Shown: positions 1 to 9,259, counted from the stretch's first letter. The stretch is DNA of 32,778 nucleotides from Phyllobacteriaceae bacterium Water-Bin73 (GCA_900197605.1 FZLQ01000009.1:1-32778); one strand, 5' to 3'. Notes: generated by a model not told the origin, from the sequence alone. Made by a program: numbers and translations.

Positions 1-2
1 CG

Positions 3-41
3 ACGACAGGGCTTCCGATAGCTTTTGGGGGTCGCTCATGA
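3..41 (+). CDS. ftsW: Possible C-terminal end of FtsW (partial)
   Basis: An open frame enters from the left edge and ends in TGA at 39-41, giving the residues [12 protein letters not shown]. The stop overlaps the murG start in an ATGA arrangement, as at several later junctions of this cluster. FtsW, the lipid II polymerase partner of the divisome, normally precedes murG in dcw clusters, so position is the main argument. Twelve residues are too few to confirm the family from sequence alone. Confidence 0.42.
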   Translation, partial: TTGLPIAFGGRS

Positions 42-1204
42 ATGCGGATATGAAAAATAACCTGAAAGCGGGAGATAAAATCCTGCTCGCTGCGGGCGGC
101 ACGGGGGGGCATGTGTTCCCCGCCGGTGCGGTGGCTGAACAGCTCAAAGCCGCCGGCTATGAGGTGCATCTTGTCACCGACAAACGCGGCATGGCTTATG
201 TCTCCAATTTAACGCCGATGGAATTGCATCAAATTCCGGCGGCGACAGTTTATGGCGGCGGCCTATTCGCTCTGCCGTTACGTATGGTTACGCTGCTTTT
301 GAGCCTGCTTGTCTCGCTCTTTTTAATGGTGCGCTTGCGCCCGAAAGTCGTTGTCGGCTTTGGCGGTTATCCGTCTTTCGGCCCGGTATTGGCCGGATTA
401 TTACTGCGGCGCGCCGTGCTGGTGCATGAGCAAAATGCGGTGCTCGGGCGGGTCAATAAGCTGGCCGCCAATTTGGGAAGTTTTGTCGCCACCAGCTATA
501 ATGACACGGCAAACATGCCGGCCTCTGCGACCACAAAAATGCGGCGCACGGGCAATCCACTGCGCCCCGCCGTATTGAAAGCGGCTGAGGGCGGCTATCG
601 CTATTTGGCAAGCAGCCGCGCATTCGAATTGCTGATTTTCGGCGGCAGTCAGGGTGCCAGTATTTTTGCCGATATTGTGCCCAAAGCGCTGGCGCTTCTG
701 CCAAGCGATAAAAAAAGCCGACTGCGGGTTGTTCATCAAGCGCGTCAGGCCGATATGCGCCAGACGCTTGATGCCTATAGTAAAGAGGGCATTTATTCTG
801 AGATACGCGACTTCTTCACTGATTTGCCAAGCCGTATGCGGCGCGCTCATCTGATGATTGCGCGCGGCGGTGCATCGACTGTGGCGGAGATGACGGCGCT
901 CGGTGTGCCGACAATTTTCGTGCCGCTGCCCGGCTCGCTGGACCAAGACCAGAAGCATAATGTGACGGCCCTGGCGCGCGCTGGCTGTGCCAGAGTTTAC
1001 GCGCAACGCGAAATTAACCCTCAACTATTGGCCGATGAGCTTGGCAAGCTGATGGATAATGAAAGCCGTCTGCAACGCATGTCTGAAAAGGTGCGCAAAT
1101 TTGCTGAGCTTGATGCTACCGGTCGGTTGTTTCGCTATGTCGATTGTCTCGCGCAAAAAACACCGGTTCAAATTGAGAAGCCGCGGGAGGTTGCCAATGG
1201 ATAA
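38..1204 (+). CDS. murG: UDP-GlcNAc:undecaprenyl-PP-MurNAc-pentapeptide GlcNAc transferase MurG
   Basis: MurG transfers GlcNAc from UDP-GlcNAc to lipid I, giving lipid II on the inner face of the cytoplasmic membrane. The 388-residue protein has the N-terminal glycine-rich [10 protein letters not shown] motif near residues 20-29. A second glycine-rich loop, FGGSQGA, lies in mid-protein, and the donor-binding part holds [14 protein letters not shown] and [14 protein letters not shown]-like sequence typical of GT28 enzymes. A hydrophobic stretch near residues 77-100 fits the membrane-association patch. The ATG at 38 is chosen because GGGGG lies 6 bases upstream; the ATG at 50 lacks such a site. 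It overlaps the start of murC by 8 bases. Confidence 0.97.
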   Translation: MNADMKNNLKAGDKILLAAGGTGGHVFPAGAVAEQLKAAGYEVHLVTDKRGMAYVSNLTPMELHQIPAATVYGGGLFALPLRMVTLLLSLLVSLFLMVRLRPKVVVGFGGYPSFGPVLAGLLLRRAVLVHEQNAVLGRVNKLAANLGSFVATSYNDTANMPASATTKMRRTGNPLRPAVLKAAEGGYRYLASSRAFELLIFGGSQGASIFADIVPKALALLPSDKKSRLRVVHQARQADMRQTLDAYSKEGIYSEIRDFFTDLPSRMRRAHLMIARGGASTVAEMTALGVPTIFVPLPGSLDQDQKHNVTALARAGCARVYAQREINPQLLADELGKLMDNESRLQRMSEKVRKFAELDATGRLFRYVDCLAQKTPVQIEKPREVANG

Positions 1205-2624
1205 GGCGACAACCATGCCCAGCGGTTTGCGCTCTTTCGGGCGGGTTCACATTGTCGGCATTGGCGGCATTGGCATGAGCGGCATTGCCGAGGTGATGCA
1301 TGTCATGGGCTATCAGGTGCAAGGCAGCGATTTGGGTGATAACGCCAATACGCAACGTCTGCGCGATATGGGCATTGAGGTTGCGGTCGGCCATGCAGCA
1401 GAAAATGTTGCAGGCGCGGGTGTCGTGACTGTGTCATCGGCGGTGCAGGCTGATAATCCTGAAGTGATTGCGGCGCGTGAAAACCATATTCCGGTGGTTC
1501 GCCGCGCTGAGATGCTGGCCGAACTGATGCGCTTAAAGCCGTGCATCACCATTGCCGGCACGCATGGCAAGACCACCACCACCTCGCTGACTGCCGCCAT
1601 ATTAGACGCGGCCGGTCTCGACCCGACCGTGATTAATGGCGGCATTATTAACGCCTATGGCACTAATGCTCGATTGGGGCAGGGCGATTGGATGGTTGTT
1701 GAAGCCGATGAGAGCGATGGCACATTTGTGCGCCTGCCCGCGACGATTGGCATTGTTACCAATATCGACCCCGAACATCTCGACCATTATGGCGATTTTG
1801 ACGGGCTACGCACCGCCTTTGACAGCTATATTGCCAATATCCCGTTTTATGGTGTCGGCATTGTTTGCCTCGACCATGCCGAGGTGCAGGCTTTGGTCGG
1901 GCGCGTGACGGATCGGCGGTTGATTACTTATGGCCTCAGCGAGCAGGCCGATATTCGCGCCGTAAATATCTGCGAAGACGGCCTCAAGCAGCATTTCGAC
2001 ATATTATATCGCGACCGCCGCAATGATGCCAATATTGAAATCAAAAAACTGTGCCTGCCAATGGCCGGTAAGCATAATTTGCAAAATGCGCTGGCGGCGA
2101 TTGCAGCCGGATTGGAATTGGGCGCAACAGCGGACACGATTGCAAGTGCGTTAAAAGGCTTTGGCGGGGTGAAGCGTCGGTTCTCTTCTGTCGGTGAGGT
2201 CGGGCAAGGTATCCGGATTTTCGACGATTATGCTCATCATCCGGTCGAGATAGAAGCCGTGCTGGAAAGCGCGCGCGCCGTTACATCGGGTCGGGTCGTG
2301 GCGATTATGCAGCCGCATCGCTATACGCGCCTGCGCGATTTATTCAGCGAGTTTTGTGCTTGCATGAACGGTGCTGACACAGTGCTGGTCTTGCCGGTCT
2401 ATGCGGCGGGCGAGCCTCCGATTGACGGCATTGACAGCGCCGTTTTGGCCGAAGGGCTGCGCGCGCATGGCCATCGTCACGTTATTTCATTGGCGCAGGA
2501 CCAAGATTTGCCTGACGCGCTGGTCGATATTTTGCAAAAAGATGATGTCATCATCTGCATGGGCGCAGGCTCAATTTCTCAACTGGCCTATAGATTGCCG
2601 GAAAAATTGGAGGGGCGTCTATGA
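1197..2624 (+). CDS. murC: UDP-N-acetylmuramate--L-alanine ligase MurC
   Basis: MurC adds L-alanine to UDP-MurNAc using ATP, the first amino-acid step of cytoplasmic peptidoglycan precursor synthesis. The protein begins with a Rossmann-like UDP-binding domain ([16 protein letters not shown], near residues 18-33). The Mur ligase P-loop GTHGKTTT follows at 121-128, and the central and C-terminal ligase domains include DDYAHHPVE and PHRYTRL motifs. The start at 1197 is preferred over an upstream in-frame ATG at 1059 because GGGAGG lies just before it and 475 residues match the family. The longer reading would lie mostly inside murG. It overlaps murB by 4 bases (ATGA). Confidence 0.97.
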   Translation: MDKATTMPSGLRSFGRVHIVGIGGIGMSGIAEVMHVMGYQVQGSDLGDNANTQRLRDMGIEVAVGHAAENVAGAGVVTVSSAVQADNPEVIAARENHIPVVRRAEMLAELMRLKPCITIAGTHGKTTTTSLTAAILDAAGLDPTVINGGIINAYGTNARLGQGDWMVVEADESDGTFVRLPATIGIVTNIDPEHLDHYGDFDGLRTAFDSYIANIPFYGVGIVCLDHAEVQALVGRVTDRRLITYGLSEQADIRAVNICEDGLKQHFDILYRDRRNDANIEIKKLCLPMAGKHNLQNALAAIAAGLELGATADTIASALKGFGGVKRRFSSVGEVGQGIRIFDDYAHHPVEIEAVLESARAVTSGRVVAIMQPHRYTRLRDLFSEFCACMNGADTVLVLPVYAAGEPPIDGIDSAVLAEGLRAHGHRHVISLAQDQDLPDALVDILQKDDVIICMGAGSISQLAYRLPEKLEGRL

Positions 2625-3577
2625 CCGCTAAAGCGACCCCTGCGAATATGACCCATGCGCCCGAATGGCTGGCCGCTTTGCCGCCTTTGCGGGGCAAGCT
2701 GATGACTGATCTGGCGATGGGTGATATTTGCTGGTTCCGCGTGGGCGGGCCTGCCGATGTGGTGTTTATGCCGGCGGATACTGATGATTTGGCGGCGTTT
2801 TTGAAGGCCTTGCCGGCGCATGTGCCGCTCGCCGTTTTGGGTGCCGGCTCGAATGTGCTGGTGCGCGATGGCGGTCTTCGCGGCGCGGTTATTCGACTGG
2901 GCGCGGCGTTTGGTGAGATTACTCAAACCGATGAAACCGCCTTAACGGCCGGGGCTGCGGCGCTTGATGTGCGCGTGGCGCGCGCGGCGGCGGACGCCTC
3001 GATTGCCGGTCTGGCATTTTATCGCGGTATCCCCGGCGCGATTGGTGGCGCGGTCGCGATGAATGCGGGTGCTTATGGCGGCGAGACATGCGACGTGCTG
3101 GTCGAGGTTGAGTGGCTCGACCGCGATGGCAAAAAACACGTCAGCGCGGCGGACGCGCTCAACTTGTCTTATCGCCATAATGGCCATGACGGCTTCAAGG
3201 TTTACACGGCGGCACGGCTGAAAGGCGCGCGCGGCGACAAGGCCAAAATTCTGGCCGAGATGGAAGCGATTTCAGACAAGCGCGAAGACAGCCAGCCGGT
3301 GAAAGCGCGCACCGGTGGCAGCACTTTCAAAAACCCTGATGGCGCAGACCCGACAGGGCTGAAGGCTTGGAAATTGATTGATGCCGCCGGTTGTCGTGGC
3401 TTGCGTGTCGGTGACGCGCAAGTCTCGGAACAACATTGCAACTTCCTCATCAATCATGGTGTCGCGACCGCCAGTGATTTGGAAACGCTGGGCGAAACTG
3501 TGCGCCAGCGTGTGCAAGAGACATCGGGTGTTGAACTGCAATGGGAGATTAAACGCATGGGGGAGGCGCGCGCATGA
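2621..3577 (+). CDS. murB: UDP-N-acetylenolpyruvoylglucosamine reductase MurB
   Basis: MurB is an FAD enzyme that reduces UDP-GlcNAc-enolpyruvate to UDP-MurNAc with NADPH. Family signatures in the 318 residues include the FAD-binding segment [12 protein letters not shown] and the run [20 protein letters not shown]. The GGSTFKNP motif carries the catalytic serine, and a glutamate-containing C-terminus follows. The absence of extra insert sequences fits a type II-like, shorter MurB. The start has a GAGGGG Shine-Dalgarno, and its ATGA overlaps the murC stop. It lies in the uninterrupted mur series and ends in an ATGA overlap with ddl. Confidence 0.97.
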   Translation: MTAKATPANMTHAPEWLAALPPLRGKLMTDLAMGDICWFRVGGPADVVFMPADTDDLAAFLKALPAHVPLAVLGAGSNVLVRDGGLRGAVIRLGAAFGEITQTDETALTAGAAALDVRVARAAADASIAGLAFYRGIPGAIGGAVAMNAGAYGGETCDVLVEVEWLDRDGKKHVSAADALNLSYRHNGHDGFKVYTAARLKGARGDKAKILAEMEAISDKREDSQPVKARTGGSTFKNPDGADPTGLKAWKLIDAAGCRGLRVGDAQVSEQHCNFLINHGVATASDLETLGETVRQRVQETSGVELQWEIKRMGEARA

Positions 3578-4485
3578 GTGCGAAACCGCATATCGCCGTG
3601 CTGATGGGCGGCTGGTCGCCTGAGCGGGAAATCAGTCTGATTTCCGGTGCCAAATGCGCTGAAGCCTTGCGCGCCCTCGACTATCAGGTCAGTGAAATTG
3701 ATGTCACGCGCCAGCTCGATACGCAGCTTGGCGAGGTGAAGCCCGATATTTGCTTTAACGCGCTGCACGGGGTCGGCGGCGAAGATGGCGAAGTGCAGGG
3801 GCTGCTCGAAGTGTTGGAAATTCCCTATACCCATTCCGGCGTGCGCGCTTCGGCTTTGGCGATGGATAAGCATTTATCGAAACAAATTTTTGCCGCCGCC
3901 GGTCTGCCGGTCGCGCAATCCGTGTTGGTTGAGGGCGCGGTGAGTGACCACCCGATGACCCCGCCTTATGTGGTGAAACCGGTCAATCAGGGTTCCAGTG
4001 TCGGCATTGATATTGTCAGCGATGGCAGCAATGCCGTGCCCGATAGTCTCAGCCAAACAGGCTGGGCTTTTGAGGGTGTCGCCATGGTTGAGAAATATAT
4101 TGCCGGTCATGAATTGACTTGTGCCGTGATGGGCGACACGGCCCTCGATGTGATGGAAATCGTGCCGGTGAATGGCTGGTATGACTATCGCGCCAAATAT
4201 GATGATGGCGGCTCGCGCCATGAATGTCCGGCGGAAATCGATGCGGGCTTGGCCAATCGTATTCAGCATATCAGCCTTGAGGCGCACATGCTGCTGGGCT
4301 GTCGCGGCGTAACCCGCGCCGACTTCCGTTATGACGCGGCGCAAGACGTGCTCGTGCTGCTCGAAATTAACACCCAGCCCGGCATGACGCCGGTATCGCT
4401 GGTGCCCGAAATGGCCGCGCATCGCGGCATTGATTTCAACCAACTTGTTCAATGGATTGTGGAGGACGCCTCATGCCGGAGATGA
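3574..4485 (+). CDS. ddl: D-alanine--D-alanine ligase
   Basis: Ddl joins two D-alanines with ATP; MurF then adds the dipeptide to the UDP-MurNAc tripeptide. The 303-residue protein has the ATP-grasp layout. The N-terminal motif is GGWSPEREISLISG, the serine loop is GEDGEVQGLLE with PYTHSG, and the nucleotide-binding strand is PYVVKPVNQGSSVGI. EKYIAGHELT follows, and the Mg-binding end is LLEINTQPGMTP. It starts in an ATGA overlap with murB behind a GGGGGAGG site. Its last codons contain the Shine-Dalgarno and start codon of ftsQ. The length fits the short DdlB class usually found in dcw clusters. Confidence 0.97.
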   Translation: MSAKPHIAVLMGGWSPEREISLISGAKCAEALRALDYQVSEIDVTRQLDTQLGEVKPDICFNALHGVGGEDGEVQGLLEVLEIPYTHSGVRASALAMDKHLSKQIFAAAGLPVAQSVLVEGAVSDHPMTPPYVVKPVNQGSSVGIDIVSDGSNAVPDSLSQTGWAFEGVAMVEKYIAGHELTCAVMGDTALDVMEIVPVNGWYDYRAKYDDGGSRHECPAEIDAGLANRIQHISLEAHMLLGCRGVTRADFRYDAAQDVLVLLEINTQPGMTPVSLVPEMAAHRGIDFNQLVQWIVEDASCRR

Positions 4486-5372
4486 AACAAACACGCAAAG
4501 CAAACGCGCAAACAAAATCGACAGCGATGAATTTTCTAATCTCATTACTGGCCACGCCGTTTAATGTTTTATTCATCGGCCTCAAGCTTGTCTGGTCGGG
4601 TCGCCGCCTGCGCCTCGCCGCCATTGCGCTGACGCTGATTGCGGTCACGGCTGTGGTGTTTCGGGTGCAAAGCTTCAGTCCGGTTGCCGAATTGGTGCGC
4701 GGCAAAACCTATGAGGCGACGGCCTCGGCAGGGTTTCGCGTCAATGATATTACGGTTGAGGGGCGCAAGCGCACGCAGCGTGCCGATTTGTTGGAAGCCC
4801 TGTCTATCGGCCAAAATGACCCGATTTTCGCGGCTGATTTGGAACAAATAAATGCCCGCATTGAGGCTTTGCCCTGGGTTGAAACGGCGACTGTCATTCG
4901 TCGTCTGCCGAATATTATTCATATTGATTTGCACGAGCGCGAGCCGTTTGCCTTTTATCGCTCGGGCAAGGATGTCGCTCTGATTGACCGCAAGGGCGTG
5001 ACGATTACCCGTCACCATTTGGCACCGTTTGGGCATTTGCCGGTATTTTCCGGTCAAGGTGCGACACTGCGCGCTGCCGGTTTCATGGAAATGCTGCAAG
5101 CCTATCCGGTGCTGAGAAATCGCATGGTGGCGGCGCATTGGAATAGTGGTCGCCGCTGGACAGTGAAGCTCGACCATGGCGGGCAAGTGCATTTACCGGC
5201 GCATGGCGTATCGGGCGCGCTTGACCGATTGATGACATTGGAAAAAGAACGCCGCGTATTGGCGATTGAAAATCAGGCGATTGATTTGCGTCTGCCTGAC
5301 CGGGTTTTGTTGCGTCCGGCCACTGAGCGCTCCAGCGCCATTCAAGAATTTAAGGGGGAGACTGCTTCGTGA
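4473..5372 (+). CDS. ftsQ: Cell division protein FtsQ
   Basis: FtsQ is a bitopic inner-membrane protein that links early and late divisome proteins through its periplasmic part. With the start at 4473 (GGAGGA 6 bases upstream) it has 299 residues: a basic N-terminus, a membrane helix near 46-63, and a POTRA domain from about 88. The POTRA domain includes FRVNDITVEGRKRT and LPNIIHIDLHEREPFA. The FtsQ beta domain follows, with ALIDRKGVTI and DLRLPDRVLLRP. A second hydrophobic stretch lies at residues 20-41, which is unusual for FtsQ. The gene overlaps ddl by 13 bases and ftsA by 4 (GTGA). Confidence 0.93.
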   Translation: MPEMKQTRKANAQTKSTAMNFLISLLATPFNVLFIGLKLVWSGRRLRLAAIALTLIAVTAVVFRVQSFSPVAELVRGKTYEATASAGFRVNDITVEGRKRTQRADLLEALSIGQNDPIFAADLEQINARIEALPWVETATVIRRLPNIIHIDLHEREPFAFYRSGKDVALIDRKGVTITRHHLAPFGHLPVFSGQGATLRAAGFMEMLQAYPVLRNRMVAAHWNSGRRWTVKLDHGGQVHLPAHGVSGALDRLMTLEKERRVLAIENQAIDLRLPDRVLLRPATERSSAIQEFKGETAS

Positions 5373-6640
5373 ACCTACCGCTCGACCCCAGCCGTTTTTC
5401 AAAAATGCGTAGCACCGCATTGCGGCGCGGCAGTGTTGCTGCGCTTGATGTCGGCACGTCGAAAGTTGCGTGTCTGATAGGCGAGCATAATGATGACGGG
5501 CAAGGGCGCAGCATGGTGCGTATTTCCGGTTTTGGCCATCAGCTTTCAGACGGGCTGAATGGCGGGCAAGTGATTGATATGCGCGCCGCCGAAGACAGTA
5601 TTCGCGCCGCCGTTGATGCGGCCGAACGCATGGCCAATATGGAAGTGCGCCAAGTGGTTATCGGCCTGTCTGCCAATAATCTGGAAAGCCGCATCTGTCA
5701 GGCCGATGTGCCGCTTAATGGTCACGCGGTCAGCGAAGAGCATATGACGGTGGCCTTGCAGCATGCTTATGAAGAGTTTTGGTCGGCTGATGGCGAGATT
5801 TTGCACGCGATTCCAATCGCTTATGAGATTGATGACAGTATGGGCATTGCCGACCCGCGCGGCATGTATGGCGAGAGGCTGAGAGTGTCGATGCATATGA
5901 TGTCGGCGCCATCGGGGCCGGTGCGTAATTTGCTAAGCTGTATCGAGCAGTGCCATTTGCAATGCGAAAAGCTGGTTGTCACGCCTTATGCCAGCGCCCT
6001 GTCCACGCTGATGCAAGACGAATTGGATTTGGGTGTGCTGCATATTGATATGGGCGGCGGCACCACCAGCGTCAGTATTTTCTATGAAGGCGAGCCGCTA
6101 TTCACGGCGGTTGTGCCGGTCGGTGGCAAGCATATTACCGCCGATATTGCTCATGGCTTGAATGTCTCTTTGGTTACGGCGGAGCGCATTAAAACGCTTT
6201 ATGGCAGCGCGCTGGCGACGCCGGTCGGTGAGCGCGAACAATTTGAAGTGCCGGTTATCGGTGGCGATCATCAAACCCTGCCGCGCAGCGAATTGACCAA
6301 AATCATTCGCCCGCGTTTGGAAGAGACTTTTGAAATGGTGATGGCGCAGGTGCATCGCTCCGGCCTCGGTCATTTGGCCGGACGCCGTGCGGTTTTGACC
6401 GGTGGCGCGGCGCAGTTGAACGGCGCGCCCGAATTGGCGCAGACGATTATGGATAAACAGGCGCGGCTTGCTGCGCCAATGCGGCTGACCGGTCTGCCCG
6501 AGGCCGCCGCCAAACCCTCATTTGCCGCCTGTGCGGGTCTGTTGACCTATGCCGGGCGCAATCATGCCGATGCCGTTTTGCAAAAGGCCTCAACCGGCCC
6601 TCTGGCTTGGTTCGGCAGTTGGTTGCGGAGGAATTTTTAA
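5369..6640 (+). CDS. ftsA: Cell division protein FtsA
   Basis: FtsA is an actin-like ATPase that tethers FtsZ filaments to the membrane and recruits later divisome proteins. The 423 residues contain the phosphate-binding motifs LDVGTSKVACLIGE and DMGGGTTSVSIF, and the GGAAQLNGAPELA adenosine segment. The C-terminus GPLAWFGSWLRRNF fits the usual membrane-targeting amphipathic helix. The start is GTG at 5369, overlapping the ftsQ stop as GTGA, with GGGGGAG 8 bases upstream. The last codons CGG AGG use a rare arginine codon, and this creates a perfect Shine-Dalgarno in front of a short ORF that begins on the ftsA stop codon. Confidence 0.97.
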   Translation: MNLPLDPSRFSKMRSTALRRGSVAALDVGTSKVACLIGEHNDDGQGRSMVRISGFGHQLSDGLNGGQVIDMRAAEDSIRAAVDAAERMANMEVRQVVIGLSANNLESRICQADVPLNGHAVSEEHMTVALQHAYEEFWSADGEILHAIPIAYEIDDSMGIADPRGMYGERLRVSMHMMSAPSGPVRNLLSCIEQCHLQCEKLVVTPYASALSTLMQDELDLGVLHIDMGGGTTSVSIFYEGEPLFTAVVPVGGKHITADIAHGLNVSLVTAERIKTLYGSALATPVGEREQFEVPVIGGDHQTLPRSELTKIIRPRLEETFEMVMAQVHRSGLGHLAGRRAVLTGGAAQLNGAPELAQTIMDKQARLAAPMRLTGLPEAAAKPSFAACAGLLTYAGRNHADAVLQKASTGPLAWFGSWLRRNF

Positions 6641-6804
6641 TGCAGTCAAGAGTAAGAAACGTAGGTCCGTGGGAGATGAAACACATACAGACGACGCTCA
6701 TGTCGTCTTGGAACTTGGCCACTGTCGATTTGGGCACAATCGATTTGTGTGATGGCGGCACGGTTTCTAATTCAAAGCAACACGCGTCGATAATTGGCGC
6801 GTAA
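6640..6804 (+). CDS. Possible small protein between ftsA and ftsZ (54 aa, unrecognised)
   Basis: I do not recognise this product. The ORF starts at an ATG overlapping the ftsA stop (TAATG), with GGAGGA 7 bases upstream. It runs 54 codons and ends 12 bases before ftsZ. The peptide begins MQSRVRNVGPWEMKH and has no clear membrane helix or signal peptide. The same TAATG coupling joins known genes elsewhere in this window (prmA-pepP, hflK-hflC, hflC-DUF2065), which supports translation. Against it, the frame uses rarer codons such as AGA, contains an inverted repeat, and the stretch could simply be an untranslated ftsZ leader with promoter elements. A function cannot be assigned. Confidence 0.4.
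   Translation: MQSRVRNVGPWEMKHIQTTLMSSWNLATVDLGTIDLCDGGTVSNSKQHASIIGA
6689..6708 (+). other. Hairpin in the ftsA-ftsZ spacer
   Basis: AGACGAC and GTCGTCT form a perfect 7-bp stem around the 6-base loop GCTCAT. A second, looser inverted repeat (TCGATT and AATCGA, 7 bases apart) follows about 15 bases later. No T-tract follows the first hairpin, so it is not a convincing terminator. It may be a leader structure or protein-binding site controlling ftsZ, or chance within the small ORF. Confidence 0.4.
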
Positions 6805-6816
6805 AAGGAGAAAGCC

Positions 6817-8652
6817 ATGAGTATTCAACTCACAGTACCCCCGAAAAGGGAACTTAAACCTAGAATTGTCGTATTTGGTGTCGGCGGTGCCGGCTGCAAT
6901 GCGGTCAATAATATGATTGCTGCCGGTCTTGAGGGTGTCGATTTTGTCGTCGCCAATACGGACGCGCAGTCACTCAGCAATTCATCAGCCGATCGGCGGA
7001 TTCAAATCGGTTCCAAACTGACAGAAGGTTTGGGTGCCGGTGCTGACCCGGCTATCGGTAAAGCCGCCGCAGAAGAAACAATGGCGGAAATTGTCGATAT
7101 GCTGCAAGGCTCGCACATGGCCTTTGTCACTGCCGGTATGGGCGGCGGCACGGGCACCGGTGCGGCGCCGGTGATTGCCCGCGCGGCGCGCGAGCAAGGC
7201 ATTTTGACGGTCGGTGTCATCACCAAGCCGTTTGACTTTGAAGGTGGTCGCCGCATGCGTGCCGCCATTGCCGGTATTGAGGAACTGGCAGCCGAAGTTG
7301 ATACGCTGATTATCATTCCGAACCAAAACCTGTTCCGCATTGCCAATGCACAAACCACATTTGCCGAGGCTTTTGCCATGGCCGATGAAGTGCTGCATTC
7401 CGGTGTTGCGGGCATTACCGATTTAATGGTCAAGCCGGGTCTTATTAATCTCGACTTTGCCGATGTTAAAACGGTGATGAATGAAATGGGCAAGGCGATG
7501 ATGGGCACAGGCGAAGCGGAGGGCGACAAGCGCGCCACTGAAGCTGCCGAGGCCGCCATCGCCAATCCGCTTCTCGAAGATGTGTCCATGCAGGGCGCAC
7601 AAGGCGTGCTCATCAACATCACCGGCGGTGATGATATGACCCTTTATGAGGTCGATGAGGCGGCGAACCGTATTCGCGAGGAAGTTGATCCTGAATGTAA
7701 CATCATCATCGGTTCGACTTTCGATGATGCGCTGAGCGGGTCGATGCGTGTGTCTGTTGTGGCCACGGGTATTGAAGCCGGGGCGCAGTTGAAAGCGCTT
7801 GATGGCGGACAAATTATCAATATGGCCAATGAAACGCCGGTTGACCTGCCCGCCGAGGCTTCTTTTGACGCGGAAGCCGATACGGCCTCTGCCGCGCCAC
7901 TTGCCGATGATGCCGCAATGGCACCCATCGCGCCGCAAGCTGATGCCATGCCTGATGCCATGCCATCTGCGCCGGTTTCCAATGAGGGCGAATTGCCCGG
8001 TTTCTTGACCGGTCAGCAAGCCGAGAAGCCGGTGCGTCCGGCGATTTCCAAGGGTAAGCGGTCATTTATCGACCGCGTGTTCGGCAATAAAAAGCAGACA
8101 CCGCCGCAGCAAAGCCTTGAGCCGGTCAAAGCCGAGCCTAAGGTCGAGGTCGCTGAGGCGATTATGGAAGAATCTGCAACACCGGCGGCACCATTGGAAA
8201 TGGCAGAAATTCCTGTCACCCAACCGCCAATGCCGCAGCAGCCCGCTGCCTCGATTGACGAGTTGGACGGGATTGAAGACGCGCCAATGGACGCTGTGGC
8301 ACAAGCCGAAGCACCGGCCATGATGGCTGAAGCCGATAGCGCGCCGACAATGCAAATTTCCGAGGAGATTTCAGAAGAAATTCCGATGGATTTAGCGGCA
8401 CCTGAAGCAGCACCTGAAGCAAAAGCTGAAATGGCAGAGGCACCCAAAGCCGCTGCCTCAGCTGAAGCAACAGCTGAAGCCCCGAAAGCGGCTAAACCGG
8501 CTAAAGCCGAAGCCCCTGCGGTTTCTGCGCCAAGCGTCGATGCGGTCAGCGTTCAGCCGGTTGTTCAAACCACGATGGATACCGGCCCAACCATGTCGAG
8601 CGGTTCGTTTGAAGGCGACCAGCTTGATATTCCGGCCTTTTTGCGTCGTTAA
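6817..8652 (+). CDS. ftsZ: Cell division GTPase FtsZ, with a long C-terminal linker
   Basis: FtsZ polymerises into the division ring using GTP. The start has AAGGAG just upstream. The core contains the tubulin signature GGGTGTG at residues 109-115 and the T7 loop NLDFAD at 211-216, which activates GTP hydrolysis in the neighbouring subunit. The protein is 611 residues, far longer than the roughly 380 of E. coli FtsZ. After about residue 330 comes a low-complexity linker rich in Ala, Glu, Pro and Met, then the conserved end DIPAFLRR that binds FtsA and other partners. Long linkers are known in alphaproteobacterial FtsZ. The end of the linker (about 8396-8520) uses GCA and GCT codons more than its surroundings, suggesting recent repeat growth. 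Confidence 0.98.
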   Translation: MSIQLTVPPKRELKPRIVVFGVGGAGCNAVNNMIAAGLEGVDFVVANTDAQSLSNSSADRRIQIGSKLTEGLGAGADPAIGKAAAEETMAEIVDMLQGSHMAFVTAGMGGGTGTGAAPVIARAAREQGILTVGVITKPFDFEGGRRMRAAIAGIEELAAEVDTLIIIPNQNLFRIANAQTTFAEAFAMADEVLHSGVAGITDLMVKPGLINLDFADVKTVMNEMGKAMMGTGEAEGDKRATEAAEAAIANPLLEDVSMQGAQGVLINITGGDDMTLYEVDEAANRIREEVDPECNIIIGSTFDDALSGSMRVSVVATGIEAGAQLKALDGGQIINMANETPVDLPAEASFDAEADTASAAPLADDAAMAPIAPQADAMPDAMPSAPVSNEGELPGFLTGQQAEKPVRPAISKGKRSFIDRVFGNKKQTPPQQSLEPVKAEPKVEVAEAIMEESATPAAPLEMAEIPVTQPPMPQQPAASIDELDGIEDAPMDAVAQAEAPAMMAEADSAPTMQISEEISEEIPMDLAAPEAAPEAKAEMAEAPKAAASAEATAEAPKAAKPAKAEAPAVSAPSVDAVSVQPVVQTTMDTGPTMSSGSFEGDQLDIPAFLRR

Positions 8653-8660
8653 AAATATCT

Positions 8661-8686
8661 AGGCGGGGCGGGTAACCGCGCCGCTT
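8661..8686 (+). terminator. Hairpin after ftsZ, possible terminator
   Basis: Nine bases after the ftsZ stop, GCGG-G-GCGG pairs with CCGC-G-CCGC around a GTAA tetraloop, leaving one G-G mismatch. Flanking A-T and G-T pairs extend the stem. The downstream tract is only TTATCTT, so this is either a weak intrinsic terminator or an mRNA 3' stabiliser that separates the dcw genes from the next gene. Confidence 0.5.
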
Positions 8687-8741
8687 ATCTTGGCTTTTCG
8701 CCATTTATACTCGGTGGGCAGGCGCGCTTTATGCTTTCTCC

Positions 8742-9221
8742 ATGCGCCTGCCCCATCAGCTATCCGAGCATTTTTATCTCCACGAATTGACCCGTTCGCA
8801 GCTTGCGACCCGTCACGCGCTGCCCAATCAGCCCGACCAATCGCAAATTGACGCCCTACAGCTTTTGTGTCGAAAGGTGCTGGAGCCGGTGCGCCGACAG
8901 GTCAAAGTGCCGATTATCCCAAGCAGCGGATTTCGGTGCATCGCCCTTAACCGTCTGCTCGGCAGTCGCGACACAAGCAGCCATTGTCGCGGCGAGGCCG
9001 TCGATTTTGAGGTTATGGGTGTTGCCAATATCCAATTGGCGCATTGGATATCTGACAATCTCGATTTCGATCAATTAATTTTGGAATATCCACAGGCAGA
9101 GAATGGCAGTGGCGGCTGGCTTCATGTGTCGTATAAAGCGCAAGGAAACCGCGTTCAACGCCTCACGCGCCGGCATGATGGCTTTCATACGGGCCTGCCG
9201 TGTGTTCCCGAAAGGTTCTAA
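8742..9221 (+). CDS. M15-family peptidoglycan peptidase (endolysin-like)
   Basis: The 159-residue protein has the hedgehog/DD-peptidase fold pattern of zinc peptidase family M15, close to the M15A/phage endopeptidase type. SSGFRCIALNRLLGS is followed by SSHCRGEAVDF with zinc ligands H81 and D88. FDQLILEY carries the likely catalytic E115, and GWLHVSYK supplies the third ligand H128. The expected activity is cleavage of peptide stems in peptidoglycan, but the exact bond cannot be read from sequence. There is no signal peptide, so how it reaches the wall is unclear. There is no obvious Shine-Dalgarno before the ATG, and no other ATG start in this frame with a better site was seen. Confidence 0.85.
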   Translation: MRLPHQLSEHFYLHELTRSQLATRHALPNQPDQSQIDALQLLCRKVLEPVRRQVKVPIIPSSGFRCIALNRLLGSRDTSSHCRGEAVDFEVMGVANIQLAHWISDNLDFDQLILEYPQAENGSGGWLHVSYKAQGNRVQRLTRRHDGFHTGLPCVPERF

Positions 9222-9259
9222 ATGTAAGAAAAGCGTAACAAAAAGCAATAATCTGTTAT

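Noticed and set aside
401-1024. 207-codon ORF on the - strand inside murG
   Set aside because: Fully contained in a conserved gene, with no recognisable domains and no start signal; a shadow of high-GC coding sequence.
1059-1196. Upstream extension of MurC
   Set aside because: No Shine-Dalgarno, lies inside murG, and the extra 46 residues have no MurC similarity; the ATG at 1197 has GGGAGG.
6641-6816. CtrA-type sites (TTAA-N7-TTAA) upstream of ftsZ
   Set aside because: Looked for by eye in the leader; no copy matching both half-sites was found.
7002-7622. 206-codon ORF on the - strand inside ftsZ
   Set aside because: Ser/Ala-rich low-complexity product antisense to the FtsZ core; a shadow frame.
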